DNA from: Oligoflexia bacterium
Lineage (GTDB): Bacteria; Bdellovibrionota; UBA1018
NCBI GenBank assembly: GCA_903895855.1
Contig: CAITVN010000216.1
Location: 1 to 37,916, forward strand
Length of the DNA: 37,916 nucleotides
Direction of reading: 5' to 3'
Shown here: positions 17,580 through 25,799 of the stretch, piece by piece
How positions within the stretch are numbered: the first letter of the stretch is position 1
Layout of the letters: every line of letters begins with the position of its first letter
Translations under genes and position numbers: made by a program
Notes under the pieces: generated by a model
What the model was told of the DNA's origin: nothing
What the model saw: the letters and a program-made list of their open reading frames with translations, nothing else
The model's database searches: none

Positions 17580-18332
17580 GTGATTCACCTAAATCAGCAA
17601 AATTATGCTTACTTCGAAGAAATCAACGAAGGCATCATTCGGCAGTTCAAGAACTTACCCAAGGGGTTGACCACCTTAGATGTCGGGTGTGGATACGGGG
17701 CGCTGGGCGAACAAATTCAAAACCTTGGCTTTACCGTTTGGGGCATTGAACGAAGTCGTGTGGCAATGGAGAAATGTAAAGGCCGCATTGCCCATTCAAT
17801 CGAGGCTGACATTTTGAGCGAAGCCGAGGTAAGCCACGCCATCGCTGATCAAAGATTTGATGTGATCATTTTTTCTGACGTGCTTGAGCACCTTTACGAT
17901 CCCTTCTCGATCCTTAAGAATTATTCAAAATACCTAAAACCAGGTGGTCGCTTGCTCATCTCATTACCCAATGCTCTCAATTGGGAGATGAGAATTCGAT
18001 TATTTTTTGGATCGTTTGAATATCAAGACACCGGGGCCCTAGATCGAACTCACCTGAGATTCTTCACTTTTCGAACGGCAAGGCGCCTAGTCGAGGCCGC
18101 CGGTTTTAAAGTAAATCGAATTGACTGCACTCCTTATCTCATTAGGGCGATCTTGCCGATTATTAAGAAAACTGTCTTCAAAAATGACGGTGGCGCTCGG
18201 GCGATCATCGACTCACCTTCGTACCGATTCTATGCCAAGTTTATCTACCCGATTGAGCGCCTAATTGCTTCAATCTGGAAACCTTTACTTGGCGAAAGAA
18301 TTATCATCAACGCAACCCGAATTGAAAATTAA
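17580..18332 (+). CDS. class I SAM-dependent methyltransferase
   Basis: 250 residues. Motif I is TLDVGCGYGALG (32-43), the acidic strand-2 end is GIERS, and FSDVLEHLYDP (98-108) is the post-IV motif. LKPGGRLLISLPN is the standard motif VI, followed by DRTHLRFFT, a segment common to methyltransferase domains in glycan clusters. The C-terminal 60 residues are basic and hydrophobic (IYPIERLIASIWKPLL) and may contact the membrane. The GTG at 17580 has AGGA seven bases upstream, nine bases after the kinase stop. It is the third modification gene in this operon. Substrate unknown. Confidence 0.87.
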   Translation: MIHLNQQNYAYFEEINEGIIRQFKNLPKGLTTLDVGCGYGALGEQIQNLGFTVWGIERSRVAMEKCKGRIAHSIEADILSEAEVSHAIADQRFDVIIFSDVLEHLYDPFSILKNYSKYLKPGGRLLISLPNALNWEMRIRLFFGSFEYQDTGALDRTHLRFFTFRTARRLVEAAGFKVNRIDCTPYLIRAILPIIKKTVFKNDGGARAIIDSPSYRFYAKFIYPIERLIASIWKPLLGERIIINATRIEN

Positions 18333-18347
18333 AGGCACCCATAGATT

Positions 18348-19034
18348 ATGGAAAAACAAACAGACTCGAACTCACCGATTTTGACCGTGGCAATGATCAC
18401 AATGAATGAAGAAAAGGCAGTCGAAAAAGTCATTAGAGACATCAAACAGTTTTCGCCGAGTGCCGAAATCTTGTTGATTGACTCAAGTAAAGATAAAACG
18501 GCTGAACTTGCAACCGCTCTAGGCGCTCGCGTGATCAAACAATTTCCGCCAAAAGGATATGGGCCAGCCATGGACCTCGCACTTCGATCAGCCGCCGGTA
18601 AAGTGGTAGTCACACTAGATTGCGATGACACTTACCCGGCCGAGAAAATACCGCTTTTGGCCCAGGAGGTGATTGAAAATGGTTTCGACATTGTAGATGC
18701 CTCAAGACTTCAAAATAAGCCCGACGCCATGCCTTGGATCAATTACCTAGCAAATTGGGGATTTGCCCTATTAGCGTCGATGCTTTTCTTTCGACGAATC
18801 ACCGATTTACATAGCGGCATGCGGGCGTACAGAAAATCGATGATCGATTCACTAGTTTATCAGGCAAAGGGTGCCGCACTACCCGTCGAGCTTTTATTGA
18901 GGCCAATAAAAAATGGCTACCGCTTAAAAGTAATTTATATTGAGTACCGTGAACGTATCGGAACTAGCACCATGCAGCCACTTCAAAGCGCCTGGTGGAC
19001 CTTAAAACGTATTTTGAGCGCACGATTCAACTAG
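18348..19034 (+). CDS. GT2-family glycosyltransferase
   Basis: 228-residue GT-A enzyme. The N-terminal strand LTVAMITMNEE is followed by LLIDSSKDKT (42-51) and DCDDTYP (91-97) as the metal-binding motif. LHSGMRAYRK in the middle and ELLLRPIKNGYRLKVIYIEY near the end match the DPM1-like family that loads polyprenyl phosphate. It is soluble, with a possible short hydrophobic segment at about 126-145. It resembles the GT2 at 32802-33566, sharing the MRAYRK/FKMYRK and VELxLxxIxxGY elements. It lies 15 bases after the methyltransferase gene, in the same operon. Donor and acceptor are unknown. Confidence 0.88.
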   Translation: MEKQTDSNSPILTVAMITMNEEKAVEKVIRDIKQFSPSAEILLIDSSKDKTAELATALGARVIKQFPPKGYGPAMDLALRSAAGKVVVTLDCDDTYPAEKIPLLAQEVIENGFDIVDASRLQNKPDAMPWINYLANWGFALLASMLFFRRITDLHSGMRAYRKSMIDSLVYQAKGAALPVELLLRPIKNGYRLKVIYIEYRERIGTSTMQPLQSAWWTLKRILSARFN

Positions 19035-19056
19035 ACAGAGATTAGACGGAGTAAAT

Positions 19057-20334
19057 ATGACCATTGGAATTTTAGGCGGCGGAATTACCGGAATCACCAT
19101 TCAACGTTTCTTAAATCAAGAAAGTGAAATCCTTGAAGCGTCGAGTAAACCCGGCGGGCTCTGCCGAACCTACTGGAAAGATGGTTTCGGTTACGACATC
19201 GGCGGCCACATACTTTTTTCAAAACATGAGGCGATCAACACCCTGGTCGACAAACTTCTCGAAGGTAACTTGAACTCATGTAAGCGAGCCAATAAAATTT
19301 TCTATAATGGGCACTTCGTCAAATACCCGTTCGAAAATGATCTCGCAGCCCTGGGCAAAGAAGAAGCCTTCGAATGCCTGATTCATTACATTCGAAACAC
19401 CTACCCAAAACCGAACAATTTGAAGGAATGGGCCTACTACACTTTTGGCAAAGGAATTGCTGAAAAGTACCTAATTCCTTACAACGAAAAAATCTGGAAT
19501 ATCCCCGCTGATCAACTAAGTCTTGAGTGGGTAGATCGCATTCCAAAGCCCCCCATGGAAGATGTCGTCAAGTCGGCTTTAGGAATTGAAACTGAAGGTT
19601 ACCTACACCAACTCTATTTTCGCTATCCTACCGAAGGCGGCGCAGAGGGTCTGATTCATGCGCTGATGAAAGAGAAATCGAACATCACTTCGAATTTTAA
19701 AATTAGTTCTATCAGAAAAAAATCAGATGGCTGGGAAGTTTCTGACGGCTCGAAGACAAAAACTTACGAAAAGCTGGTTCTGACGTTTCCGATGCACGAG
19801 GCCATCAAATGCTTTGAAAATGTGCCCGCCGAGGTCTTATCTGCCATTGATGGATTTCGTTACAACTCAATGCGAATTGTATTTCTGGCGGTAAATGATG
19901 AATCATTGATGAACCATAGTGCCGTTTACATTCCAGACCCCGAGGTCATCACACACCGCGTTTGTTACATGGGGTATTTCAGTAAGAAACTCGTTCGACC
20001 AGGAACCTCATCGCTGATTGCTGAGATCACCACCAATCCTGGCGATGGTGTCTTTGAAATGACTGATTCTGAATGCATCGAAAAAACGATCGCTGACCTA
20101 AACCGCATCGGCTTAATTGATAAAGAGAAAATCATCACGACTGACCTGCAGCGAGTAAAATACGGGTATCCGGTTTATGACCTGAGCTATTCAAAGAACG
20201 TCAAAATCATGCGAGATTGGTTTAAATCGATAGGAGTCACCCTTTGTGGCCGATTCGCTGAGTTCGAATACATCAACAGCGATGAGTGCATGAAAAGAGC
20301 CCTATCTGTCGCACAAGAACTCAATACCCGCTGA
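19057..20334 (+). CDS. FAD-dependent oxidoreductase, protoporphyrinogen oxidase/UDP-galactopyranose mutase-like
   Basis: 425-residue flavoprotein. The dinucleotide-binding motif GILGGGITG sits at residues 4-12, Glu27 in ILEASSKPGGLCRT ends the Rossmann strand, and DIGGHILFS follows. The segments KYPFEND and YLIPYNEKIWN recur in COG1232-type proteins near glycan genes, a group that includes UDP-galactopyranose mutase relatives. The C-terminal CGRFAEFEYINSDECM is the second FAD-contacting motif. It probably oxidises or isomerises a nucleotide sugar or lipid-linked sugar, for example ring contraction or desaturation. The ribosome-binding site is GGAG, five bases before the ATG. It is the last gene of the 14841-20334 operon. 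The specific reaction cannot be assigned. Confidence 0.8.
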   Translation: MTIGILGGGITGITIQRFLNQESEILEASSKPGGLCRTYWKDGFGYDIGGHILFSKHEAINTLVDKLLEGNLNSCKRANKIFYNGHFVKYPFENDLAALGKEEAFECLIHYIRNTYPKPNNLKEWAYYTFGKGIAEKYLIPYNEKIWNIPADQLSLEWVDRIPKPPMEDVVKSALGIETEGYLHQLYFRYPTEGGAEGLIHALMKEKSNITSNFKISSIRKKSDGWEVSDGSKTKTYEKLVLTFPMHEAIKCFENVPAEVLSAIDGFRYNSMRIVFLAVNDESLMNHSAVYIPDPEVITHRVCYMGYFSKKLVRPGTSSLIAEITTNPGDGVFEMTDSECIEKTIADLNRIGLIDKEKIITTDLQRVKYGYPVYDLSYSKNVKIMRDWFKSIGVTLCGRFAEFEYINSDECMKRALSVAQELNTR

Positions 20335-20399
20335 TGACTCGATTTTCTAGTCTTGCGCTGTCGCTTAGCGAAGGGTCAATTCTCACTATTCGAGAAGAG

Positions 20400-21386
20400 C
20401 TAACTTCTAGCGTAAATCTTTTCTACCGCTTTTAAGGTCTCAATCCCAGATTGAAGCCCACAATTCGGTTCTCTTCCTGCGCGAATGTCTTGTTCAAAGA
20501 CTTCCATCTCTTTTTTCCAAGACTCGTCGCCGCGGGGAAATTCCCAAATCGTAGTTTCAGGTGGGCCCATTTCTGGCAGCATTCGATAATAATACAGGCG
20601 TTCTATGCCGTAGCTACCTCCTAATCCTTCAATATGCAGCTTGGCGTCTCGGCCATAAATCTCAAACGAAAATAGGTTTTTCCATTCAGTGCAACTGACC
20701 TGTAGCCACGCGGTTTGATTTTTAGGGGTACGCAAACTCATGAAAGCGTTGTCATCAACCGCCATATCCCAAAATGAGGTCGCCACGTGACCATCAATTT
20801 TGTCAAACTTACCAAGAAATGACCCAGCCAAATCGATCAAATGAACACCTTGATCCATGAGCTCGCCCCCCCCAGACAACTTCTTATCAGCCCGCCACTC
20901 TTTATTGTACCCAAGCCTTCCGCCATGACCATAACGGGCCCTAATAAACATAATGGGTCCAATCGACCCTGCTGCCACTATTTCATGGGCTTTTAGAAAA
21001 GCTGGATGATAACGGTGATTATATCCGATGCGCACCTGTCGATTAACGACCCGTGACAACTTCAATAATTCTTCTAACTCGGAAGATGAAATCGCACCCG
21101 GTTTTTCAATTAAAACATGTTTTTTTGCCTCGAGTGCTTGCTTAGCGAGGGGGGCAAGGTCTTTATTCAGTGTCGCAATGATCACTATGTCGACGTTAGA
21201 ATCGTTAACAGCCTCAAGAGAATTACCAACCACACGCCCGCCATGCGAAAGCCCTGCAAGATCACGTGCTCGGGCCTCGTCAATGTCGCAAAGAACGCTA
21301 ACACTTCCACTAGGTAGGGCTTGCAAGCGCTTTTTACCAATCAATCCACAGCCAATTATCGCGTATTTTAACGGTTTTTCTAGCAT
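20400..21386 (-). CDS. Gfo/Idh/MocA-family sugar dehydrogenase
   Basis: 328 residues. The N-terminal Rossmann motif is AIIGCGLIGKKR, with the Asp-rich VLCDID end of strand 2, and EKPGA is the conserved Lys/Pro loop (usually EKPxA). RIGYNHRYHP and the catalytic SGGGELMDQGVHLIDLAGSF follow. Such enzymes oxidise or reduce a ring hydroxyl of a nucleotide sugar with NAD(P). I place the start at the ATG at 21386, five to six residues before the Rossmann strand as is normal; the frame stays open to 21494, which would add 36 unlikely residues. No ribosome-binding site precedes it, and a candidate promoter puts transcription start exactly at the ATG. It is divergent from the epimerase gene at 21533. 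Confidence 0.88.
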   Translation of the reverse strand: MLEKPLKYAIIGCGLIGKKRLQALPSGSVSVLCDIDEARARDLAGLSHGGRVVGNSLEAVNDSNVDIVIIATLNKDLAPLAKQALEAKKHVLIEKPGAISSSELEELLKLSRVVNRQVRIGYNHRYHPAFLKAHEIVAAGSIGPIMFIRARYGHGGRLGYNKEWRADKKLSGGGELMDQGVHLIDLAGSFLGKFDKIDGHVATSFWDMAVDDNAFMSLRTPKNQTAWLQVSCTEWKNLFSFEIYGRDAKLHIEGLGGSYGIERLYYYRMLPEMGPPETTIWEFPRGDESWKKEMEVFEQDIRAGREPNCGLQSGIETLKAVEKIYARS

Positions 21387-21392
21387 CACTCT

Positions 21393-21421
21393 GTGATAAC
21401 CAAACCGCCCGAGAACTTCAA
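21393..21421 (-). promoter_or_regulatory. candidate leaderless promoter for the Gfo/Idh gene
   Basis: On the minus strand TTGAAG (21416-21421) and TATCAC (21393-21398) are 17 bases apart, each with four of six consensus matches. The -10 ends six bases before the ATG, so the predicted +1 is the A of the start codon at 21386. Confidence 0.35.
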
Positions 21422-21447
21422 CCCAGATTCCGTGATTCGTTGCCCCC

Positions 21448-21463
21448 TGTTCGTCGACGAACA
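21448..21463. promoter_or_regulatory. perfect 16-bp palindrome, candidate operator
   Basis: TGTTCGTCGACGAACA is an exact inverted repeat with no spacer. It lies between two divergent candidate promoters, 26 bases from the minus-strand -35 and 34 bases from the plus-strand -35. This suits a dimeric regulator acting on both genes. I cannot match it to a known regulator: the LexA boxes I know differ in orientation or spacing. Only if the minus-strand gene started at 21494 would it be coding. Confidence 0.45.
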
Positions 21464-21497
21464 TTTCGCTCGAACTTTGGTCGACAGGGTTCAAGTA

Positions 21498-21524
21498 TTG
21501 ACATTGAGTACCTACCTCGATAAT
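21498..21524 (+). promoter_or_regulatory. candidate leaderless promoter for the 21533 epimerase
   Basis: A perfect TTGACA (21498-21503) is followed after 15 bases by GATAAT (21519-21524, five of six matches). The predicted transcript start is about 21531, two bases before the ATG, and no Shine-Dalgarno sequence precedes that ATG. The 15-base spacer is shorter than optimal. Confidence 0.4.
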
Positions 21525-21532
21525 TCAGAACT

Positions 21533-22507
21533 ATGGAAAGAGTTTTTGTAACTGGAGCAGCAGGTTTTATCGGCAGTAACCTGGTAGATCGTTTGCTTGA
21601 GCTAGGTAAAACGGTTGTAGGCTGGGACGACTTTTCAACAGGGCAGAAGCTTTTTCTAGAAAACGCTACAAAAAACCCTAACTTTAAGCTGATAGAAGGC
21701 GACAATTTGGATCTACCAGCTTTAACAAAAGCTATGCGTGGTTGTGACTTCGTATTTCACTTTGCGGCAAATGCTGATGTACGCTTTGGCATCATTCATC
21801 CTCACAAAGACCTACAACAAAACACAATAGCAACATTTAATGTTTTAGAAGCCATGCGGCTAAATAATGTCAAGCAGATTGGTTTCTCATCGACTGGCTC
21901 CATTTATGGCGAGGCAAAGACTATCCCAACTCCAGAAAATGCTGAGTGCCCTATTCAGACGTCTCTTTATGGTGCCTCAAAACTTGCCTGTGAGGGATTA
22001 ATCGAGGCATACTGTGAAGGATTTGAATTCGAAGGGTACATTTTTCGATTCGTTTCGATTCTGGGGCCGAGATATTCACATGGTCATATCTTCGACTTTT
22101 ACAAGCAACTCTTAGATCATCCTGAACACCTAAAAATCCTAGGTGATGGAACGCAAAGAAAGTCATACCTTCATATTTACGACTGTTTGAACGCCGTACT
22201 GACAGCGATAGAAAAAAGAACTGCGTTACAAGAAAGACATCGCGTGTCTATTTTTAACTTGGGCACAAAAGAATATTTACAGGTATCTGACTCTGTCAAA
22301 TTAATCTGCCAAACTCTAAACCTCAAGCCCGAGCTCGAATACACTGGTGGAAAAAAAGGCTGGATTGGCGATAATCCCTTCATCTTTTTGGACACCGCAA
22401 GAATCGAAGGCATCGGGGCGGCAGCAAAAAGAACAATTAGAGACAGTATTGTAGACACGATAAACTGGATTCAAAAAAATCACTGGATTCTAGAAAGAAA
22501 CAACTGA
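21533..22507 (+). CDS. NAD-dependent epimerase/dehydratase (GalE-like SDR)
   Basis: 324-residue extended SDR. It has TGAAGFIGS (7-15), WDDFSTG at the end of strand 2, HFAANADVRFG (about 76-86), the FSSTGSIYGE active-site strand, Tyr146/Lys150 in LYGASK, and the ending YTGGKKGWIGDNP. These features place it among UDP-glucose 4-epimerase-like enzymes for nucleotide sugars in surface-glycan loci. It is a paralogue of the enzyme at 14841-15824. Codon use looks more A/T-rich here than in that paralogue (by eye), which hints at a separate origin. It is transcribed alone and converges on the SDR gene at 22522 with 14 bases between stops. The substrate is unknown. Confidence 0.88.
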   Translation: MERVFVTGAAGFIGSNLVDRLLELGKTVVGWDDFSTGQKLFLENATKNPNFKLIEGDNLDLPALTKAMRGCDFVFHFAANADVRFGIIHPHKDLQQNTIATFNVLEAMRLNNVKQIGFSSTGSIYGEAKTIPTPENAECPIQTSLYGASKLACEGLIEAYCEGFEFEGYIFRFVSILGPRYSHGHIFDFYKQLLDHPEHLKILGDGTQRKSYLHIYDCLNAVLTAIEKRTALQERHRVSIFNLGTKEYLQVSDSVKLICQTLNLKPELEYTGGKKGWIGDNPFIFLDTARIEGIGAAAKRTIRDSIVDTINWIQKNHWILERNN

Positions 22508-22521
22508 TCCAACAAGTTCGC

Positions 22522-23322
22522 TCATGGCACAGTTCGCCTAAGGGTGTATTGCTCTGATTGTATTACCTTCGACCTGGATTCGACTGAAACCCATTCAGAC
22601 CAAGGGTCCCATTGGGCGGCGATAATCTTACCAGTCAATCCGTCAGAGTCGGCGGATAGTAAGAAATTGATAAGTCCGCTAACTTTTTCCAAAGACCCAC
22701 CACCACTTTGTTTTACCTTAGTTGCCTGTTCGAATTCTTTTTTTCCCACAACCTTAGACCCAAGTCTTAGCACTTCGTCGGTCAGTCTAGTTGATATCGC
22801 ACCTGGCGCAATGGCGTTGATGTCAATAGGCAACTCTCGCCACTCGTCAGCAAGGATTTCAACTAAACGGATCACGCCAGTTTTCGCTACACTGTATGCT
22901 GAAAAATTAGGTCTAGACCCAGTACCTCCGCCACCAGAAAAGCAGATGACTTTTCTCCTCCCAGTACCTGGACTAGCCATCATCGTCTCGAAAAATGCAC
23001 GAATACAGAAATAGGGTCCTGATAAATTAACCTCGACCGTTTTATTCCAATCAATCGGATCTAAAGTCATTGCAGGCCCTATGGCACCCTGTACTCCTGC
23101 GCATAAAATCAAACTATCTAAATGGCCCCACTCAGTCTTAACTTCGTTGTTTACCTTTTCAAGACTAGCAAAATCCGAAACATCGCAGGCACTACTAAAG
23201 TTTACTTTCAAATCTGATTCAGGATTTCTGGCTACTCCCCAAACTTCATGCCCCTGTAAAAGAAGTTTTTTTGTCAAATCATAACCAATACCTTGTGTAA
23301 ATCCCGTCACCAATACTTTCAT
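22522..23322 (-). CDS. classical SDR-family oxidoreductase
   Basis: 266-residue short-chain dehydrogenase. The cofactor motif TGFTQGIG is at 6-13, LCAGVQG is the NAG-equivalent, and the catalytic set is Ser129, Tyr143 and Lys147 (SAYSVAK). IAPGAISTRL is the usual PG motif, and LTGKIIAAQWD is the C-terminal substrate-loop region. Arg32 after strand 2 (GVARNPES) suggests NADPH use. It is the last gene of a minus-strand series, coupled to the upstream GT2 gene by a four-base ATGA overlap. It probably reduces a keto group of a nucleotide sugar or another precursor of the glycan. The W-rich tail (WDPWSEW) is also seen in SDRs of sugar loci, but the substrate cannot be assigned. Confidence 0.88.
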   Translation of the reverse strand: MKVLVTGFTQGIGYDLTKKLLLQGHEVWGVARNPESDLKVNFSSACDVSDFASLEKVNNEVKTEWGHLDSLILCAGVQGAIGPAMTLDPIDWNKTVEVNLSGPYFCIRAFFETMMASPGTGRRKVICFSGGGGTGSRPNFSAYSVAKTGVIRLVEILADEWRELPIDINAIAPGAISTRLTDEVLRLGSKVVGKKEFEQATKVKQSGGGSLEKVSGLINFLLSADSDGLTGKIIAAQWDPWSEWVSVESRSKVIQSEQYTLRRTVP

Positions 23323-24260
23323 TTTTGGTCACCATCAAAACCAAACGCCTGATCCAAAACAAATTGGGGGCGCTGTTTCACTTCGTCATAAATGCGCCCA
23401 ATATACTCGCCAAGAATTCCAACACTAATGAGTTGCACACCGCCCAAAAATAGCACCAAAATTACAATCGTTGGATTTCCAACAGGAAAATCAGCACCCC
23501 CAATTTTGAATAAGAAATAAACAAATCCCAAGAGAAATGCGAAACCTGCCGTAACAAACCCAAGTATCGAACTCAAAGTCAAAAGGTAATTTGAAAAACA
23601 AACTAGACCATTCAATCCAATTCTTACAGAGCCAAAAAAGCGATTATAATTTCCTTTTCCTGCAAATCTCGCGGCCCTCTCGTACTGAATAGCACCTTGC
23701 TTGAATCCCACTACGGCAACCATGCCACGTAAGAAACCATGCGATTCCTTTAATCGATTAACCTCATCGACGGCCCGCCTACTCATCAACCTGAAGTCAC
23801 CGGTATTAGGCGGAATCTCTACTTCGGCAATTCGACTGATTACTTTATAGCCAGCCCAAGCAACAAATCGCTTGATTAGCGTCTCACCTTCTCTATGTGA
23901 TCGCTGAGCGTAAACGACGTCATATCCCGTTTTATATTTTTGGACCATTTCGGCAATCAACTCAGGTGGATCTTGAAGATCTACGTCGATAACTACAACC
24001 GCGTCACCTGAGGCATATTTCATTCCAGCTTTGGTGGCCATTGGTTGACCAAAACGCCTTGAAAACTGTAGAAGCTTAATTCGAGAGTTTTTCTCCCTAA
24101 AAGCCAAAATCAACTCAGCAGTTCGATCAGGTGACGGATCTAATGAAAAAATTATCTCGTACTCTTGAGTGATTTTTTCCAAAATTGGAACCATCCTGGA
24201 AAGAAACGGCTCAATATTATTTTCTTCTTTATAGACTGGCACCACTACCGATAGTTTCAA
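23319..24260 (-). CDS. GtrB/ArnC-like polyprenyl-phosphate glycosyltransferase (GT2)
   Basis: 313-residue membrane-anchored GT2. It has LSVVVPVYKEENNI at the N-terminus, LDPSPDRTAEL (40-50) in place of the common VDDGS loop, metal-binding DVDLQDPPE (92-100), and TGDFRLMSRRAVD. Two C-terminal membrane helices span about residues 220-290, ending in GILGEYIGRIYDEVKQRP, the signature tail of GtrB/DPM-type enzymes. These load a hexose from a nucleotide donor onto undecaprenyl phosphate for use at the periplasmic face by a GT-C enzyme. The large membrane protein encoded just upstream (24276-25799) is an obvious candidate user. The gene lies 15 bases after it and overlaps the SDR gene. Confidence 0.92.
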   Translation of the reverse strand: MKLSVVVPVYKEENNIEPFLSRMVPILEKITQEYEIIFSLDPSPDRTAELILAFREKNSRIKLLQFSRRFGQPMATKAGMKYASGDAVVVIDVDLQDPPELIAEMVQKYKTGYDVVYAQRSHREGETLIKRFVAWAGYKVISRIAEVEIPPNTGDFRLMSRRAVDEVNRLKESHGFLRGMVAVVGFKQGAIQYERAARFAGKGNYNRFFGSVRIGLNGLVCFSNYLLTLSSILGFVTAGFAFLLGFVYFLFKIGGADFPVGNPTIVILVLFLGGVQLISVGILGEYIGRIYDEVKQRPQFVLDQAFGFDGDQK

Positions 24261-24275
24261 TCGAATTTTCTCCTC

Positions 24276-25799
24276 TTATGATAAAAACCGCACAAATAAA
24301 CTTAAGAAATACAAAAAACCTACCCAATACACACTCAGTCGATTCAATAGCCTGACTCTAACCAAAAGCAAAAACACCGAACCGATAACACCACTCAAAA
24401 ACACCTGTGAAAAAACAAACGGTGCCAGATGCTCTGAGTGATTGGTTGCCTTAGGATAACGAAAAAACTCAGGAGTGCCATCTGTTGGCAACAACGGAAG
24501 ACTCGCGGGTCTCAAACGCTTCGATTGAAACTGCATTAGCAACTTAGGATCAGCATGGATCGCCTGACCAATCTCAGACAAATGAAAAGCGGGCGTCTTA
24601 CCAATCGTATCTGAAAACATCAAGACAACGCCACCAATCATCATGACGACAAAAGACCTGCGCCAAACACTTTTATTGATCAAATTTTTTACACTAAAAA
24701 TATAAAAGCTAGAAAAAACTAATAGAAGGGGTATCGCCCTACGCGGATTATTTTCCCAGTCAAACGCCGCAGTTGATAACTGCTCACCCAAATATACCAC
24801 CATTAACAAAAGCATGAGCTGCGCTATTGGATCTTTCACTCGCTGACACAACTGATCTTTTTGATAAAAAGCCAGAATCAAAACGAATAAAGAAAGCGGC
24901 CAAGCAAAATATGATAAGACTTGCTTAAACGCGATAATCGAACCGACATGCCCAGCCATAAATGGTAGAAAAAAATTCGGGCCAGGGTTCTTGACTATCT
25001 CGAGCCACGACTTGAAGATAACGCCCATGAAACTATCATAATTAATCGTGGTTACCCCACCACCGCTGATATAAAATGTAAATTTTTTCCAAATCATAAC
25101 GGGCAAAAAAGCGACCATGAAAAAAGTGAAATAGTCCTGCTTTTTCTCAAACCGTCTGAAGATGAACAGAAAAAATAAAAATGCACCCAAAAATACGTAG
25201 GGGTCATAATTTAAGGTAAAAACAGCGACAATTGCACCATTAATTAACGGATTTACGCGGTCCTTATCGTCTAGAGATAAGGCGATCAGAATCAAAGTAA
25301 AATTAATCAACGCACCTACGATATATTGCCCTGGTTGAGCGACATAGTGAGAAAAAAAGGGCAAACTCAAAAAAGTGATTCCTACAATCTTCTTCGAAAA
25401 AGAGCTCAATGAAATATTTTGGCGTTCTAAAAACGTGTTCCCAATACTAATAAACAACAAGATAGACAGCAAATTTAAGATCCAATTTCCTAACATGTAG
25501 CTTCGAAATAGGCCCACCCCAACCGAAGCCAAGAAAGAATGTAAAGGCAAATTGGTATTTGGAGAGCCGACAAAAATCGGAGGAGACGGCTCATAAAAAT
25601 ATTGGGTCAGCGGAACAATGTTTAGCATATCGGGATTAACGCTAAAACCCTCGATCCTCGGAACTTTACCGTCAAAGAGTGACCACCCGTAAGTATAAGG
25701 CGAACCTGCACCCAAATGGGTAAAAAATAGAAGCAGCAAAAACGCGGTCAGAGTAAGGAAAACGCCGCAATTTCTAAAGCCGAAAACTTTTGTAGGCAT
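24276..25799 (-). CDS. polytopic membrane protein, GT-C-like, unassigned family
   Basis: 507 residues with about 11-12 hydrophobic segments. After the first helix a long periplasmic loop contains YGWSLFDGK and NPDMLNIVPLTQYFYEPSPP, followed by NLPLHSF. Acidic and aromatic residues in the first loop suggest GT-C chemistry, but no standard DxD or DE motif is obvious. A second loop (about residues 405-455) carries SEIGQAIHADPK. The ATG at 25799 has AAGGA eight bases upstream. Its partner is the GtrB-like gene immediately downstream, which makes a polyprenyl-P-sugar transferase role the best guess. A polymerase (Wzy) is an alternative. Short tandem repeats lie 45-75 bases upstream of the start. 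Confidence 0.55.
   Translation of the reverse strand: MPTKVFGFRNCGVFLTLTAFLLLLFFTHLGAGSPYTYGWSLFDGKVPRIEGFSVNPDMLNIVPLTQYFYEPSPPIFVGSPNTNLPLHSFLASVGVGLFRSYMLGNWILNLLSILLFISIGNTFLERQNISLSSFSKKIVGITFLSLPFFSHYVAQPGQYIVGALINFTLILIALSLDDKDRVNPLINGAIVAVFTLNYDPYVFLGAFLFFLFIFRRFEKKQDYFTFFMVAFLPVMIWKKFTFYISGGGVTTINYDSFMGVIFKSWLEIVKNPGPNFFLPFMAGHVGSIIAFKQVLSYFAWPLSLFVLILAFYQKDQLCQRVKDPIAQLMLLLMVVYLGEQLSTAAFDWENNPRRAIPLLLVFSSFYIFSVKNLINKSVWRRSFVVMMIGGVVLMFSDTIGKTPAFHLSEIGQAIHADPKLLMQFQSKRLRPASLPLLPTDGTPEFFRYPKATNHSEHLAPFVFSQVFLSGVIGSVFLLLVRVRLLNRLSVYWVGFLYFLSLFVRFLS

Noticed and set aside
20360..20394. Small inverted repeats (TCGC-TTA-GCGA and TTCTC-ACTATTC-GAGAA) between convergent genes
   Set aside because: The stems are four to five base pairs with no T-run; chance occurrence is likely.
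21387..21494. Longer N-terminus for the Gfo/Idh protein
   Set aside because: It would add 36 residues ahead of the Rossmann strand, unlike the family, and would place the palindrome in coding sequence.
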